Shown: positions 1 through 10,421 of the stretch, in pieces
Position numbering within the stretch: the first letter of the stretch is position 1
How the letters are laid out: each line of letters opens with the position of its first letter
NCBI RefSeq assembly: GCF_019511605.1
Contig: NZ_JAEUAV010000003.1
Coordinates: 1-64,000 of the forward strand
Reading direction: 5' to 3'
Length of the DNA: 64,000 nucleotides
Source: Paraburkholderia phenoliruptrix
GTDB taxonomy: Bacteria > Pseudomonadota > Gammaproteobacteria > Burkholderiales > Burkholderiaceae
Notes under the pieces: model-generated
What the model saw: only the letters and a program-made list of their open reading frames with translations
Told to the model about the DNA's origin: nothing
Database searches by the model: none
Program-made: the position numbers and the translations under genes

Positions 1-1
1 C

Positions 2-1774
2 GGTACGCTGTCGGGTGCTGCTTCGGCGGCGAACGGCGAAGTGTCGGTGGGCTCGGCGGGTGCAGAGCGTCGCATCACGAACGTGGCAGCCGGCTCGGCG
101 GCGACTGACGCGGTGAACGTGAGCCAGTTGCAGTCGGAAGACGCGAAGGTGAACAACCAAGGAGCGGCGACGGCTGCAGCGCTGGGTGGCGGTTCGACGT
201 ACAACACGACGACGGGCGCGATCACGAACCCGACATATTCGGTGGGCGGCACGACGGTGAACAACGTGGGCGATGCGATCACGAACATCGACGGCCGCGT
301 GACGCAAAACACGACGGACATCACGAACCTGACGAACAACATCAACAGCGGTACGGTGGGGCTGGTGCAGCAGGATGCGGCCACGCGCAACATCACGGTG
401 GCGCAGGGCACCGACGGCACGGTGGTGGACTTCACCGGCAAGGCGGGCACACGCACGCTCACGGGTGTCTCGGCGGGAGCGGTGAATGCGACGAGCGTGG
501 ACGCGGTGAACGGCTCGCAGCTGTATGCACTGGCCGGCTCGACGGCTAATGCGCTCGGCGGCGGTTCGACGGTGAATCCGGACGGGACGATCACGCTGCC
601 GTCCTACGTGGTGGGCGGCACGACGGTGAACAACGTTGGCGATGCGATCACGAACATCGACGGCCGCGTGACACAAAACACGACGGACATCAGCAACATC
701 AACAACACGCTGAATAACATCAGCAGCGGCGGCGGCATCACCTACTTCCACGCCAACTCGACGCTGGCCGATTCGCAAGCGACGGGCGCGGAGTCGGTGG
801 CGATCGGCGGAAACGCACAGTCCACCGCTGCGAACTCGGTAGCGATCGGTTCGAACTCGGTGGCGAATCGTGCGAACACGGTGTCGGTCGGTTCGGCGGG
901 TAACGAACGCCAGATCACCAACGTCGCGGCCGGTACGGCGGACACGGATGCGGTGAACGTCGCGCAGTTGAGGGCGTCGGGCATCATCAACGCGAACGGG
1001 ACGACCAACGCGGCAGTCACGTACGACAACAACGCGAATGGTACGACCAACTACAACAGCGTCACCATGGGTAACGGCGTGGCGGGCGGTACGACGATCC
1101 ATAACGTGGCCGCAGGCACGGCCGCCGATGATGCGGTCAACGTCAGCCAGATGAACGCGGCGATCTCCACTGTCACTAACATCGCGCAAGCGGCAAGCAA
1201 CCCGATGTTCGCTGCGGACGGCAACCGTGACACGGAGGCAGCATCGGCCAGCGGCACGCACTCGACGGCAATGGGTGCGAATGCCAGCGCAAGCGCGGCC
1301 AACTCGGTGGCGCTGGGTGCGAACTCGGTGGCCGATCGTGCGAACACGGTGTCGGTCGGTTCGGCGGGTAACGAACGCCAGATCACCAACGTCGCGGCCG
1401 GTACGGCAACGACCGACGCGGTCAACGTAGGCCAGTTGAACGCCTCGATCAGCGCGGCGGTGGGTGATCTGCCCGCGGGCATGACGGCGAAGAGCTACAC
1501 CGATCAGCAGATAAATTCGGTGCAGAACACCGTCAACGAGGTCGCGAAGGGCGCCTACGCAGGTATTGCAGCCACGACGGCGCTGACGATGATCCCCGAC
1601 GTCGATCGTGACAAGACGATCGCCGTCGGTATCGGCGGCGGCACGTACAAGGGCCAACAGGCCGTTGCACTCGGCGTCTCGGCACGCATCACCGAGAACC
1701 TGAAGATGAAGGCTGGCGCGGGTACCAGCTCGCAAGGCATGACGGTGGGTGTGGGTGCTTCCTACCAGTGGTAA
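2..1774 (+). CDS. Trimeric autotransporter adhesin (YadA/BpaA type), 5'-truncated by window edge
   Basis: This is the C-terminal part of a type Vc secreted adhesin; the frame is open to the window edge, so the true start lies upstream. Visible are YadA-like head repeats of the SVAIGxN type, three neck motifs (SVGSAGxER..ITNVAAG..DAVNVxQL) and two stalk repeats with the VGGTTVNNVGDAITNIDG core. The last 95 residues form the membrane anchor: a coiled stalk (SYTDQQINSVQNTVNEV), then four beta-strands ending in the aromatic YQW. In this family three chains form one outer-membrane barrel and expose the passenger for adhesion or autoaggregation. It is followed 117 nt later by an OmpA-type lipoprotein gene, a common partner of such adhesins in Burkholderia. 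The family call is firm; the ligand is unknown. Confidence 0.93.
   Translation, partial: GTLSGAASAANGEVSVGSAGAERRITNVAAGSAATDAVNVSQLQSEDAKVNNQGAATAAALGGGSTYNTTTGAITNPTYSVGGTTVNNVGDAITNIDGRVTQNTTDITNLTNNINSGTVGLVQQDAATRNITVAQGTDGTVVDFTGKAGTRTLTGVSAGAVNATSVDAVNGSQLYALAGSTANALGGGSTVNPDGTITLPSYVVGGTTVNNVGDAITNIDGRVTQNTTDISNINNTLNNISSGGGITYFHANSTLADSQATGAESVAIGGNAQSTAANSVAIGSNSVANRANTVSVGSAGNERQITNVAAGTADTDAVNVAQLRASGIINANGTTNAAVTYDNNANGTTNYNSVTMGNGVAGGTTIHNVAAGTAADDAVNVSQMNAAISTVTNIAQAASNPMFAADGNRDTEAASASGTHSTAMGANASASAANSVALGANSVADRANTVSVGSAGNERQITNVAAGTATTDAVNVGQLNASISAAVGDLPAGMTAKSYTDQQINSVQNTVNEVAKGAYAGIAATTALTMIPDVDRDKTIAVGIGGGTYKGQQAVALGVSARITENLKMKAGAGTSSQGMTVGVGASYQW
41..1438 (+). repeat. 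Internal repeats of the adhesin gene
   Basis: Three 90-bp neck-coding units lie at 41-130, 881-970 and 1349-1438. The segments 866-939 and 1334-1407 look identical at the nucleotide level over about 74 bp. Two stalk units at about 241-323 and 610-692 also match almost base for base. These are the usual modules of trimeric adhesins and a substrate for recombination that changes repeat number. Confidence 0.85.
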
Positions 1775-1780
1775 GTGCCG

Positions 1781-1810
1781 TGACGGACGGGGCGCGAGCC
1801 CTGTCCGTCA
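1781..1810 (+). terminator. Hairpin between adhesin and OmpA lipoprotein genes
   Basis: TGACGGAC (1781-1788) pairs with GTCCGTCA (1803-1810), with further GGG/CCC pairing inside. No T-tract follows, so it may be an intercistronic stabilising hairpin or a factor-assisted terminator. Confidence 0.45.
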
Positions 1811-1891
1811 GCGGGAATGGCCTTGATTTCCTGTAAGCGCGCTTCTGTCCGCACGTGGCAGGAGCGCTGCTTCAATAACTGAACCGTGTGA

Positions 1892-2617
1892 ATGAACACA
1901 ACTCTCTTTCGATATCTCCGCGCGCCGCTACTCTGCGCAGTCCTGACATTGTTTGCTGCATGTACCACGCAATCGGGCCCGACCTATACGCTTCGCGCGG
2001 TCAGCGTGCCCAACCATACCGCCCCCATCTACGAGGTGAGCTGCCAGGGACTCTTCGAAAGCTCGAATAGCTGCGTCCGCGTGGCGGAAGAAACCTGTCA
2101 TGATCAGCCGGTGACCTGGCTGGAAACGCTTGACGGCGTGCGCCAGTCCGAACCGGTGAAGAATCCGCGTCGAATGAATTTCATGTGCGGCAAGCCTGCC
2201 GTGCAACAACCGGTACAGGAGCCAGCTCAGCAGCCTGCTTCACGGCCGCCAGTAGTCCCGGTCGCGCCGCAGGTTCACTTACTCCTCCAAGGCAATGCTA
2301 ACTTCGCGACGGATAGCGCCACGCTCAGCGCGGTAGCAAAAGAAAGTCTCGATCACTTCATGATGGTCAACAGGGGCGTCGATCTGCATCGCGTGACGGT
2401 GACGGGTTATACCGACAATACAGGTTCCGAGGTGCACAATCTGAAACTGTCGCAAGCGCGTGCTGAGGCTGTCGTGCATTATCTGCGCGAGGGTGGCCTC
2501 AAGGCAGATCAGTTACTCGCCCGTGGCTTGGGCAGTGCTGCTCCCGTTACCTCGAATGCAACCGCCGAGGGCCGCGCGCAGAACCGCCGCGTCGACGTTC
2601 GCGTGATCGCGGGATAA
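1892..2617 (+). CDS. OmpA-family outer-membrane lipoprotein
   Basis: A 241-aa lipoprotein with a signal peptide and the lipobox LFAAC, giving lipidated Cys24. A cysteine-containing N-terminal region of about 80 residues is followed by a Gln/Pro-rich linker (about 104-128). The C-terminal OmpA domain (about 129-241) has the TGYTDNTG peptidoglycan-binding motif and a final NRRVDVRV strand. The protein should be anchored in the outer membrane and bind peptidoglycan. Its place directly behind the adhesin gene suggests an accessory role in adhesin assembly or stability, which is inference. ATG 1892 keeps a complete signal peptide, although the Shine-Dalgarno is weak. Confidence 0.85.
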   Translation: MNTTLFRYLRAPLLCAVLTLFAACTTQSGPTYTLRAVSVPNHTAPIYEVSCQGLFESSNSCVRVAEETCHDQPVTWLETLDGVRQSEPVKNPRRMNFMCGKPAVQQPVQEPAQQPASRPPVVPVAPQVHLLLQGNANFATDSATLSAVAKESLDHFMMVNRGVDLHRVTVTGYTDNTGSEVHNLKLSQARAEAVVHYLREGGLKADQLLARGLGSAAPVTSNATAEGRAQNRRVDVRVIAG

Positions 2618-2643
2618 GCACGACCGCGCACGACTCCAACACT

Positions 2644-2671
2644 AAGGCTTGCCATCGCGCAGGCCTTTTTT
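2644..2671 (+). terminator. Intrinsic terminator after the OmpA lipoprotein gene
   Basis: AAGGC (2644-2648) pairs with GCCTT (2663-2667), with extra pairing inside, and a six-base T-run ends at 2671. It lies between the plus-strand lipoprotein gene and the convergent hexR-like gene. Confidence 0.6.
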
Positions 2672-2684
2672 CCACTGCGGTTCG

Positions 2685-3530
2685 TCAAGCTTCGCCGTTG
2701 ATTCTCAGTCGCCCGATCACGCCTTTCGCCTGTCCCACGCGCTCGACGAGTTCTGGCCCGCGCCTGAGCGCCACGCCGACCGCCAGGATGTCGCCGATCG
2801 CCAGATGCGACATGCGCGATGTCATCGGCGAAAAGACGTCGTTCTCCTCTACCACGTTCGAGAACAGGCAGATCGACGCCACCTTCGCCAGCGGCGAACT
2901 CCCATGCGTGATCGCAATCACGTTCGCGCCGCGAGCGAGCGCCGAATGCGCTGCTTCGATGATGTCTCGGGTTCGACCCGTGTTGGAGATGGCCACCACG
3001 GCGTCGCCGGGTCCGAGCAACGCCGCTGACATCGAATAAGTGTGCGGATCGGAGTACGCGACGCTAGGCATGCCGAGCCGGAAAAATTTGTGCTGCATGT
3101 CCTGCGCGGCGATGCCCGAGCCGCCCGCGCCGTAGAACTCGATGCGCGACGCGTTCGTCAGTAGTTCCACGGCCGCCTCGACGCTGTCCGGCGAGAGGTT
3201 GTTGCGCACATTGATCAACGTGCCGATAGTCCGGTCGAATACCTTGGCGATGAGGCCCGGCGCGCCTTCGTCGGGCCGCACATCGCGATAGACGGCGGGC
3301 ACCTCCGTCGCAATCCACTGTGCCAGCCGGATCTTGAATTCGCGGAACCCTGAGAAGCCGAGCGCATGACAGAAGCGCGCGATGGTCGGCTGGCTCACGC
3401 CTGCACGCGCGGCGACTTCCGTCATCGAGAGATCGACGACTTCACGCGGCGCCTCGATCACGTAGTCGGCCAGCTTGCGCTCGGACGGACGCAACTGCTC
3501 GCGCATTTCTTCGACCTGGGACAGCAACAT
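2685..3530 (-). CDS. hexR: HexR-like MurR/RpiR-family regulator of the Entner-Doudoroff genes
   Basis: A 281-aa RpiR-type regulator. The N-terminal helix-turn-helix (about 1-77) contains the typical MTEVAARAGVSQPTIARFCHALGFSGFREFK segment. The C-terminal SIS sugar-phosphate-binding domain (about 110-250) has the YGAGGSG loop and the ISNTGRTRDI motif. Known HexR proteins repress edd, eda and related genes and are released by 2-keto-3-deoxy-6-phosphogluconate. It is transcribed away from edd-eda-gntP-gntK, and two HexR-like palindromes lie between them. ATG 3530 is chosen because it aligns with HexR N-termini; a GTG at 3542 would add four residues. The family is certain; the name rests on context and operators. 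Confidence 0.82.
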   Translation of the reverse strand: MLLSQVEEMREQLRPSERKLADYVIEAPREVVDLSMTEVAARAGVSQPTIARFCHALGFSGFREFKIRLAQWIATEVPAVYRDVRPDEGAPGLIAKVFDRTIGTLINVRNNLSPDSVEAAVELLTNASRIEFYGAGGSGIAAQDMQHKFFRLGMPSVAYSDPHTYSMSAALLGPGDAVVAISNTGRTRDIIEAAHSALARGANVIAITHGSSPLAKVASICLFSNVVEENDVFSPMTSRMSHLAIGDILAVGVALRRGPELVERVGQAKGVIGRLRINGEA

Positions 3531-3584
3531 TGGAAAACTCACACTATGCTGAATGATGCGTGGACTATAGCTGATCGAGAGAAA

Positions 3585-3599
3585 GGTACAAATACTACA
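3585..3599. promoter_or_regulatory. Candidate HexR operator near hexR
   Basis: GGTACAAATACTACA; its reverse complement matches 12 of 15 positions of the HexR-type consensus TGTARTWWWAYTACA as I recall it. It starts 55 nt upstream of the hexR ATG, consistent with autoregulation. Confidence 0.45.
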
Positions 3600-3715
3600 T
3601 ACTGTGCTAGGTGTAATCCCCAGGTTCCATGCTTAAAACTGCCAATGGCAAGCCGGTTGGCGCTTTCGGTCAAATAGCGCTTGTCGCCGTGCAGCAGGGA
3701 ATCAGGTTGCGGTCG

Positions 3716-3730
3716 TGTAGTTTTTCTACT
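3716..3730. promoter_or_regulatory. Candidate HexR operator near edd
   Basis: TGTAGTTTTTCTACT matches 13 of 15 positions of the recalled HexR consensus and is a near-perfect palindrome. It ends 88 nt upstream of the edd ATG at 3819. Confidence 0.55.
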
Positions 3731-3818
3731 AGCATGGCCGTCGTTGGTTGTACCGATTCCCCGCGACACTCACCTGGCACAGCGCCACGCGCCTGCCGCC
3801 AGCGACGAAGGAGCTCAG

Positions 3819-5744
3819 ATGGTTTCCCCGCATTCGCAATTGTTGAAGGTCACGCAGCGCGTGATCGAACGCAGCAAGCCGACTCGCGAGGCATATCTCG
3901 CCCGCATTCATCAGGCGCAGGGCAAGTTCCCGGCGCGCGGCGCGCTTTCCTGCGCTAATCTCGCTCATGGTTTTGCGGGCCTCGAGGGCAACGACAAGCT
4001 CGTCATCAAGCAGATCCGCCAGCCGAACATCGGCATCGTCTCTTCGTACAACGAGATGCTGTCGGCTCACGCGCCGTACAAAAACTACCCGGACATCATC
4101 AAGCAGGCCGCGCGCGAGAACGGCGGCGTCGCGCAATTCGCGGGCGGTGTGCCGGCCATGTGCGACGGCATCACGCAAGGCAACGCGGGCATGGAGCTGT
4201 CGCTGTTCTCGCGCGAAGTGATCGCAATGAGCACGGCGGTCGCGCTCACCCATAACATGTTCGACGCGGCCCTGTGCCTCGGCATTTGCGACAAGATCGT
4301 GCCGGGCCTTCTGATTGGCGCGCTGCAGTTCGGTCACCTGCCGACCATCTTCGTGCCGGCCGGTCCAATGACGAGCGGTCTTTCCAACGACGACAAAGCG
4401 AAGACGCGCCAGCAGTTCGCGACCGGCCAATGCGGCCGCGAGGCGCTGCTCGAAGCAGAAGCCGCCGCCTATCACGGCCACGGCACCTGCACGTTTTACG
4501 GCACCGCAAACAGCAACCAGATGCTGATGGAGATCATGGGTCTGCATCTGCCTGGCTCCGCCTTCGTGCACCCGCATACGCCTTTGCGCGACGCGCTCAC
4601 GGCGCAAGCGGCGCGGCGCGTGCTCGACTTGACCGTCGAGCGCGGCAATTACATGCCGATCGGCCACGTGATCGACGAAAAGGCGATCGTCAACGGGATC
4701 GTCGCGTTGCTGGCGACGGGCGGCTCGACCAATCACACGCTGCACCTCGTGGCGATTGCGCGCGCGGCGGGCATCGTGATCGACTGGGACGACTTCGACG
4801 CGCTGTCGCAAGCCGTGCCTTTGCTCGCCAAGATCTATCCGAACGGCAAGGCCGACGTGAACCATTTCCACGCGGCGGGCGGCGTCGCCTTCCTCGTGCG
4901 CAATCTGCTGGAAGGCGGTTTGCTGCATGAAGACGTGAACACCGTCGCAGGCAAGGGGCTGCAGCATTACACGGAAGAACCGAAGCTGATCGACGGCAAG
5001 CTGCAATGGGTGCCTGGCGCTCAGGCGAGCGAAGACACCGCGGTGTTGCGCGGCATCAAGGAGCCGTTCCAGCCGGACGGCGGTTTGCGTCTGATGCAAG
5101 GCAAGCTGGGTCGCGGCGTCATCAAGATTTCGGCGGTCGCGCCGCAGCATCGCAAGGTGAGGGCGCCGGCCATCGTGTTCGATTCGCAGGAAGCCGTGCA
5201 GGAAGCGTTCGACAACGGCGAGCTGAAGCGCGACTTCGTGGCCGTCGTGCGCTTCCAGGGCGCGCGGGCAAACGGCATGCCTGAGCTGCATCGTTTGACG
5301 CCGCTGCTCGGTGTGTTGCAGGATCAGGGCTTTCACGTCGCATTGGTCACGGACGGCCGCATGTCGGGCGCGTCGGGCAAGGTGCCCGCGGTGATTCACC
5401 TGTCGCCGGAAGCGCTGCTGCAAGGCCCGATCGGCAAGGTCCGCACCGGCGACATGCTGGTCATCGACGCAGAAGCGGGCGTGCTCGATGTCGAAGTCGA
5501 CGCAGAGGAATGGGCCGCGCGGCCCGGCGCCCAGCCGCTGCATCAGGCCGAGAATGAAGTAGGCTTTGGCCGCGAGCTGTTCGGCGTGTTCCGCGCGGCC
5601 GCGGCGCCTGCGGAGCAGGGCGCGTCGGTGTTCGGGCCGATGGTCGGCGAGCGTGCCGCGTCGCACGGCGAGCATGCGGCATCCGCGGCAGCGCCTGCCG
5701 TTCAGCACGGCGAAACGCGAAGCAGCACCACTCACGCCGGCTAG
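3819..5744 (+). CDS. edd: Phosphogluconate dehydratase
   Basis: Converts 6-phosphogluconate to 2-keto-3-deoxy-6-phosphogluconate in the cytoplasm, the first committed Entner-Doudoroff step. The 641-aa protein shows the IlvD/Edd cluster-binding cysteines Cys115 (CDGITQG), Cys157 (GICDKIVPG) and Cys224 ([12 protein letters not shown]), and the C-terminal [15 protein letters not shown] motif. ATG 3819 is chosen because AAGGAG lies just upstream and the protein then begins like other Edd enzymes; longer in-frame starts would add unrelated residues. The protein is about 40 residues longer than E. coli Edd because of an Ala/His/Ser-rich C-terminal tail. It is the first gene of edd-eda-gntP-gntK. 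Confidence 0.96.
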   Translation: MVSPHSQLLKVTQRVIERSKPTREAYLARIHQAQGKFPARGALSCANLAHGFAGLEGNDKLVIKQIRQPNIGIVSSYNEMLSAHAPYKNYPDIIKQAARENGGVAQFAGGVPAMCDGITQGNAGMELSLFSREVIAMSTAVALTHNMFDAALCLGICDKIVPGLLIGALQFGHLPTIFVPAGPMTSGLSNDDKAKTRQQFATGQCGREALLEAEAAAYHGHGTCTFYGTANSNQMLMEIMGLHLPGSAFVHPHTPLRDALTAQAARRVLDLTVERGNYMPIGHVIDEKAIVNGIVALLATGGSTNHTLHLVAIARAAGIVIDWDDFDALSQAVPLLAKIYPNGKADVNHFHAAGGVAFLVRNLLEGGLLHEDVNTVAGKGLQHYTEEPKLIDGKLQWVPGAQASEDTAVLRGIKEPFQPDGGLRLMQGKLGRGVIKISAVAPQHRKVRAPAIVFDSQEAVQEAFDNGELKRDFVAVVRFQGARANGMPELHRLTPLLGVLQDQGFHVALVTDGRMSGASGKVPAVIHLSPEALLQGPIGKVRTGDMLVIDAEAGVLDVEVDAEEWAARPGAQPLHQAENEVGFGRELFGVFRAAAAPAEQGASVFGPMVGERAASHGEHAASAAAPAVQHGETRSSTTHAG

Positions 5745-5849
5745 CGGCATCTTGCAGACAACAAGCCTGCGCAGCCGGTCAACCGGGCAGCCCAAACAAG
5801 CCAGTCGTCGCGATCCAACTGGCAACTGGCAGAAACAAGGAGTTTCACT

Positions 5850-6491
5850 ATGACGTCGAAAACAGTAAGCGAGATAGTCCGCCTCGGTCCCGTGATTCCG
5901 GTGCTTGCGTTCGATTCGGTCGAGCAGGGCGAACACGTGTCGCGCGCCTTGCATGCAGGCGGCGTGAAGGTGCTCGAGATCACCCTGCGCACGCCGGCCG
6001 GGCTCGCGGCGATCGAGCGCGCGAGCCAGCTGGCCGAAGACATCGTGGTCGGCGTGGGCACGATCACGAAGCCCGAGCACTGTGCACAGGCGAAGAAAGC
6101 GGGCGCGCAGTTCGGCGTCTCGCCGGGCCTCACCAAAGACATGCACAAGGCCGCGCAGGACGCCGGCCTGCCGCTTTTGCCCGGCGTGATGACACCGACC
6201 GACATCATCACCGCGCTCGAACTCGGCTACGAGATCGTGAAGTTCTTCCCGGCGCAGCAAGCCGGCGGCGTACCGATGCTGCAAGCTTTTCACGGCCCGT
6301 TTCCGACGCTGAAGTTCTGCCCGACCGGCGGCATTACTGCCGAAACGGCCACGCATTTCCTGTCGCTGCCGAACGTGGTTTGCGTGGGCGGTTCGTGGCT
6401 CACGCCTAAGGCCGCGCTTGCCGCGCAGAACTGGGACGAAGTCACGCGCCTCGCCCGCGCCGCCAGCCAGTTGGCCGCGCCTGCTCATTAG
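5850..6491 (+). CDS. eda: KDPG/KHG aldolase
   Basis: Cleaves 2-keto-3-deoxy-6-phosphogluconate to pyruvate and glyceraldehyde 3-phosphate, and also acts as 4-hydroxy-2-oxoglutarate aldolase. At 213 aa it has the usual length. The Schiff-base lysine is Lys131 in EIVKFFPAQ, the catalytic Glu43 sits in VLEITLRTP, and FCPTGGIT forms the phosphate site. AAGGAG precedes ATG 5850. It follows edd by 105 nt and completes the pathway together with gluconate uptake and phosphorylation downstream. Confidence 0.97.
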   Translation: MTSKTVSEIVRLGPVIPVLAFDSVEQGEHVSRALHAGGVKVLEITLRTPAGLAAIERASQLAEDIVVGVGTITKPEHCAQAKKAGAQFGVSPGLTKDMHKAAQDAGLPLLPGVMTPTDIITALELGYEIVKFFPAQQAGGVPMLQAFHGPFPTLKFCPTGGITAETATHFLSLPNVVCVGGSWLTPKAALAAQNWDEVTRLARAASQLAAPAH

Positions 6492-6535
6492 CCGGAATCC
6501 GCCTGATACAAGTCAGTCAGCAAGTCAGGCAATAC

Positions 6536-6579
6536 AAAGCCTCGTCGATACAGCCGGTTCGGCTGCCGCGGCGAGGCTT
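6536..6579 (+). other. Long hairpin between eda and gntP
   Basis: AAAGCCTCG (6536-6544) pairs with CGAGGCTT (6572-6579), enclosing a second stem CAGCCG/CGGCTG (6551-6565). No T-run follows. It could attenuate read-through or protect the upstream edd-eda mRNA. The rest of the 247-bp gap shows no gene; TAAAAT at 6630-6635 is a possible -10 without a convincing -35. Confidence 0.4.
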
Positions 6580-6738
6580 CGTTGCAGATATGCATGCTGT
6601 TTTCGCGGGCTTTTCAAGACAACAGACAGTAAAATTCAGCGACCGCGCGGTTCGTAGCCTTCAAGGCGCGCCGGTCGCCATGAGATCTGGTGGCTGCCGT
6701 CGTCCGCACCACAATCAATAACGCAAAGGAGGAGCTTC

Positions 6739-8133
6739 ATGGAAGCTGTTCACGGCAGCATGCTGCTGGTTTACGGGGTGATCGCCATCGCCCTGCTGAT
6801 CCTGATGATCACCCGCTACAAGGTCTATCCGTTCCTTGTGCTGATCATCGTCTCACTGCTGCTGGGGCTTGTGTCCGGCATGCCGATGGCGACCATCGTC
6901 AAGTCATTCGAAACCGGCAATGGCAACACGCTCGGGCACATTGCGGTGGTGGTCGGCCTTGGCACGATGCTCGGCAAGATGATGGCCGAGTCCGGCGGCG
7001 CCGAGCGCATTGCTACCACTCTCATCGACTGGTTCGGCGAGAAGAACATTCATTGGGCAATGATGGTCGTCGCGATCATTGTCGGTTTGCCGGTGTTCTT
7101 CGAAGTGGGCTTCGTGCTGCTCATTCCGATCGCCTTCAACGTCGCCAAGCGCACCAACAAATCGCTGCTGCTGGTCGGCCTGCCGATGGTCGCGGGCCTG
7201 TCTGTCGTGCACGGGCTGATTCCGCCGCACCCGGCCGCGATGCTCGCGGTGCAGCAGTATCACGCGGACATCGGCAAGACGATTGCATATGGCCTGATCG
7301 TCGGCGTGCCGACGGCTATCGTCGCGGGTCCGCTGTTTGCGCTCATGATCAACCGCTATGTGAAGCTGCCGGAACAGAACGCGCTTGCCGCGCAGTTCCT
7401 CAACAAGGATGAAATCGCCTCGTCGGGCACGCCCGGCGGCACGAATTCTGCGCCCAGGCGTGAACTGCCGGGCTTCGGCATTACGCTCTTCACGGTTTTG
7501 CTGCCGGTGATCCTGATGCTGGTCGGCAGCTGGGCCGATCTCGTGTTCACGCCGAAGACCTTGCCGAACGATTTGCTGCGCTTCGTCGGCAACTCGGACG
7601 TGGCGCTGTTGATCGCCGTGCTAGTCAGCTTCTGGACTTTTGGCGCGAGCCGCGGCTTCAATCGCGACCAGATCCAGAAGTTCTGCGGCGAATGTCTCGC
7701 GCCGATCGCGGGCATTACGCTGATCGTCGGCGCGGGCGGCGGTTTTGGACGCGTGCTGATGGATAGCGGCATTTCGAAGGAAATCGTTGCGGCTGCAACT
7801 TCGGCGCATTTGTCGCCGCTGCTGTTCGGCTGGCTCGTCGCGGCGCTGATCCGTCTCGCAACAGGTTCGGCCACCGTCGCGATGACCACGGCCTGCGGCA
7901 TCGTCGCGCCTATCGCCGCGGCCAGCGCGATTCAGGTGAAGCCGGAGTTGCTGGTGCTGGCAACGGGCTCGGGCTCGCTGATCTTCTCGCACGTGAACGA
8001 CGGCGGTTTCTGGCTGATCAAGGAATACTTCGGTATGACGGTGGGGCAGACCTTCAAGACATGGTCGCTTCTCGAAACCATCATTTCGTTGATGGGTTTG
8101 TTGTTGACCTTCGCGCTAGCGGCGGTCCTGTAA
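6739..8133 (+). CDS. Gluconate permease, GntP family
   Basis: A 464-aa inner-membrane importer of the gluconate:H+ symporter family, hydrophobic over most of its length with about 12 predicted membrane segments. Typical GntP features are the N-terminal MITRYKVYPFLVLIIVSLLLG region, the GLSVVHGLIPPHP motif and the C-terminal GSGSLIFSHVNDGGFW motif. A strong AAAGGAGGAG stands before ATG 6739. Genetic linkage to gluconokinase and the Entner-Doudoroff enzymes supports gluconate or a close sugar acid as substrate. The gluconokinase gene starts 10 nt after its stop codon. Confidence 0.92.
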   Translation: MEAVHGSMLLVYGVIAIALLILMITRYKVYPFLVLIIVSLLLGLVSGMPMATIVKSFETGNGNTLGHIAVVVGLGTMLGKMMAESGGAERIATTLIDWFGEKNIHWAMMVVAIIVGLPVFFEVGFVLLIPIAFNVAKRTNKSLLLVGLPMVAGLSVVHGLIPPHPAAMLAVQQYHADIGKTIAYGLIVGVPTAIVAGPLFALMINRYVKLPEQNALAAQFLNKDEIASSGTPGGTNSAPRRELPGFGITLFTVLLPVILMLVGSWADLVFTPKTLPNDLLRFVGNSDVALLIAVLVSFWTFGASRGFNRDQIQKFCGECLAPIAGITLIVGAGGGFGRVLMDSGISKEIVAAATSAHLSPLLFGWLVAALIRLATGSATVAMTTACGIVAPIAAASAIQVKPELLVLATGSGSLIFSHVNDGGFWLIKEYFGMTVGQTFKTWSLLETIISLMGLLLTFALAAVL

Positions 8134-8143
8134 GGAGTTTTTG

Positions 8144-8638
8144 ATGATTCTGATCGCAATGGGCGTGTCGGGCGCCGGCAAGACGAGAATTGGCGAGATG
8201 CTGGCGGAGCGCCTGCATTGCGCGTTCACCGACGGCGACGCGTTTCATAGCGCCGCGAACAAGGAGAAGATGCACCACGGTATTCCGCTTACCGACGAAG
8301 ACCGGTGGCCGTGGCTCAAAACTATCCGCGCCGCGATCGAAGAAAAGCAGAAGGCGGGCGAGACGGCCGTGTTCACGTGTTCGTCGCTGAAGCGCTCCTA
8401 TCGCGACATTCTGCGCGACGGCGACAAAGACGTGTGCTTCGTCTACCTGAAGGGCTCGCGCGAAGTACTGCAAGAGCGTCTGACCACGCGTACCGGCCAT
8501 TTCTTCGACCCGTCGCTGCTGCAAAGTCAGCTCGATACGCTCGAGGAACCGGGCGCGGACGAGGCCGTGACGGTGAGCATAGAACTGTCGCCCGAACAGA
8601 TCGTCGAGGACGTGTTAAAGCAGATCGACAAGCGCTAG
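8144..8638 (+). CDS. gntK: Gluconokinase
   Basis: Phosphorylates gluconate to 6-phosphogluconate, the substrate of Edd. The 164-aa P-loop kinase has Walker A GVSGAGKT near residues 7-14, DGDAFHSAANKEKM for substrate binding, and the FTCSSLKRSYRDILR motif of the GntK family. ATG 8144 follows TAAGGAG overlapping the gntP stop; a TTG at 8141 is less likely. It is the last gene of the module and is followed by a tandem repeat and a terminator. Confidence 0.95.
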   Translation: MILIAMGVSGAGKTRIGEMLAERLHCAFTDGDAFHSAANKEKMHHGIPLTDEDRWPWLKTIRAAIEEKQKAGETAVFTCSSLKRSYRDILRDGDKDVCFVYLKGSREVLQERLTTRTGHFFDPSLLQSQLDTLEEPGADEAVTVSIELSPEQIVEDVLKQIDKR

Positions 8639-8646
8639 GCGCCTTG

Positions 8647-8715
8647 CGCGCAGTTGTCGCGCAGTTGTCGCATAGTTCGTCGTGCAACTAGTCGTGCAAT
8701 TAGTCGCGCAGATGT
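8647..8715 (+). repeat. Six degenerate 11-12 bp tandem repeats after gntK
   Basis: Units begin at 8647, 8658, 8669, 8681, 8693 and 8705; the first two are exactly CGCGCAGTTGT and later ones vary (CGCATAGTTCGT, CGTGCAACTAGT, CGTGCAATTAGT, CGCGCAGATGT). The array starts 8 nt after the gntK stop and ends at the terminator. Its role is unknown. Confidence 0.7.
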
Positions 8716-8717
8716 AA

Positions 8718-8743
8718 AAAAGCCGCTCCTCGGAGCGGCTTTT
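8718..8743. terminator. Bidirectional terminator between gntK and purB
   Basis: AAAAGCCGCTCC (8718-8729) pairs perfectly with GGAGCGGCTTTT (8732-8743), with A- and T-runs on either side. It separates the convergent gntK and purB genes and can serve both. Confidence 0.9.
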
Positions 8744-8797
8744 CTTTTGCCTCGACCGGCAACTGCCGGCAAGGCCCACCAAAGAACAACGCAGGCG

Positions 8798-10421
<1,624 letters not shown>

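Noticed and set aside
3729..6488. Very long minus-strand open frame (919 codons) opposite edd-eda
   Set aside because: It is the antisense shadow of edd and eda; the sequence is Arg/Ala/His-rich with no domain.
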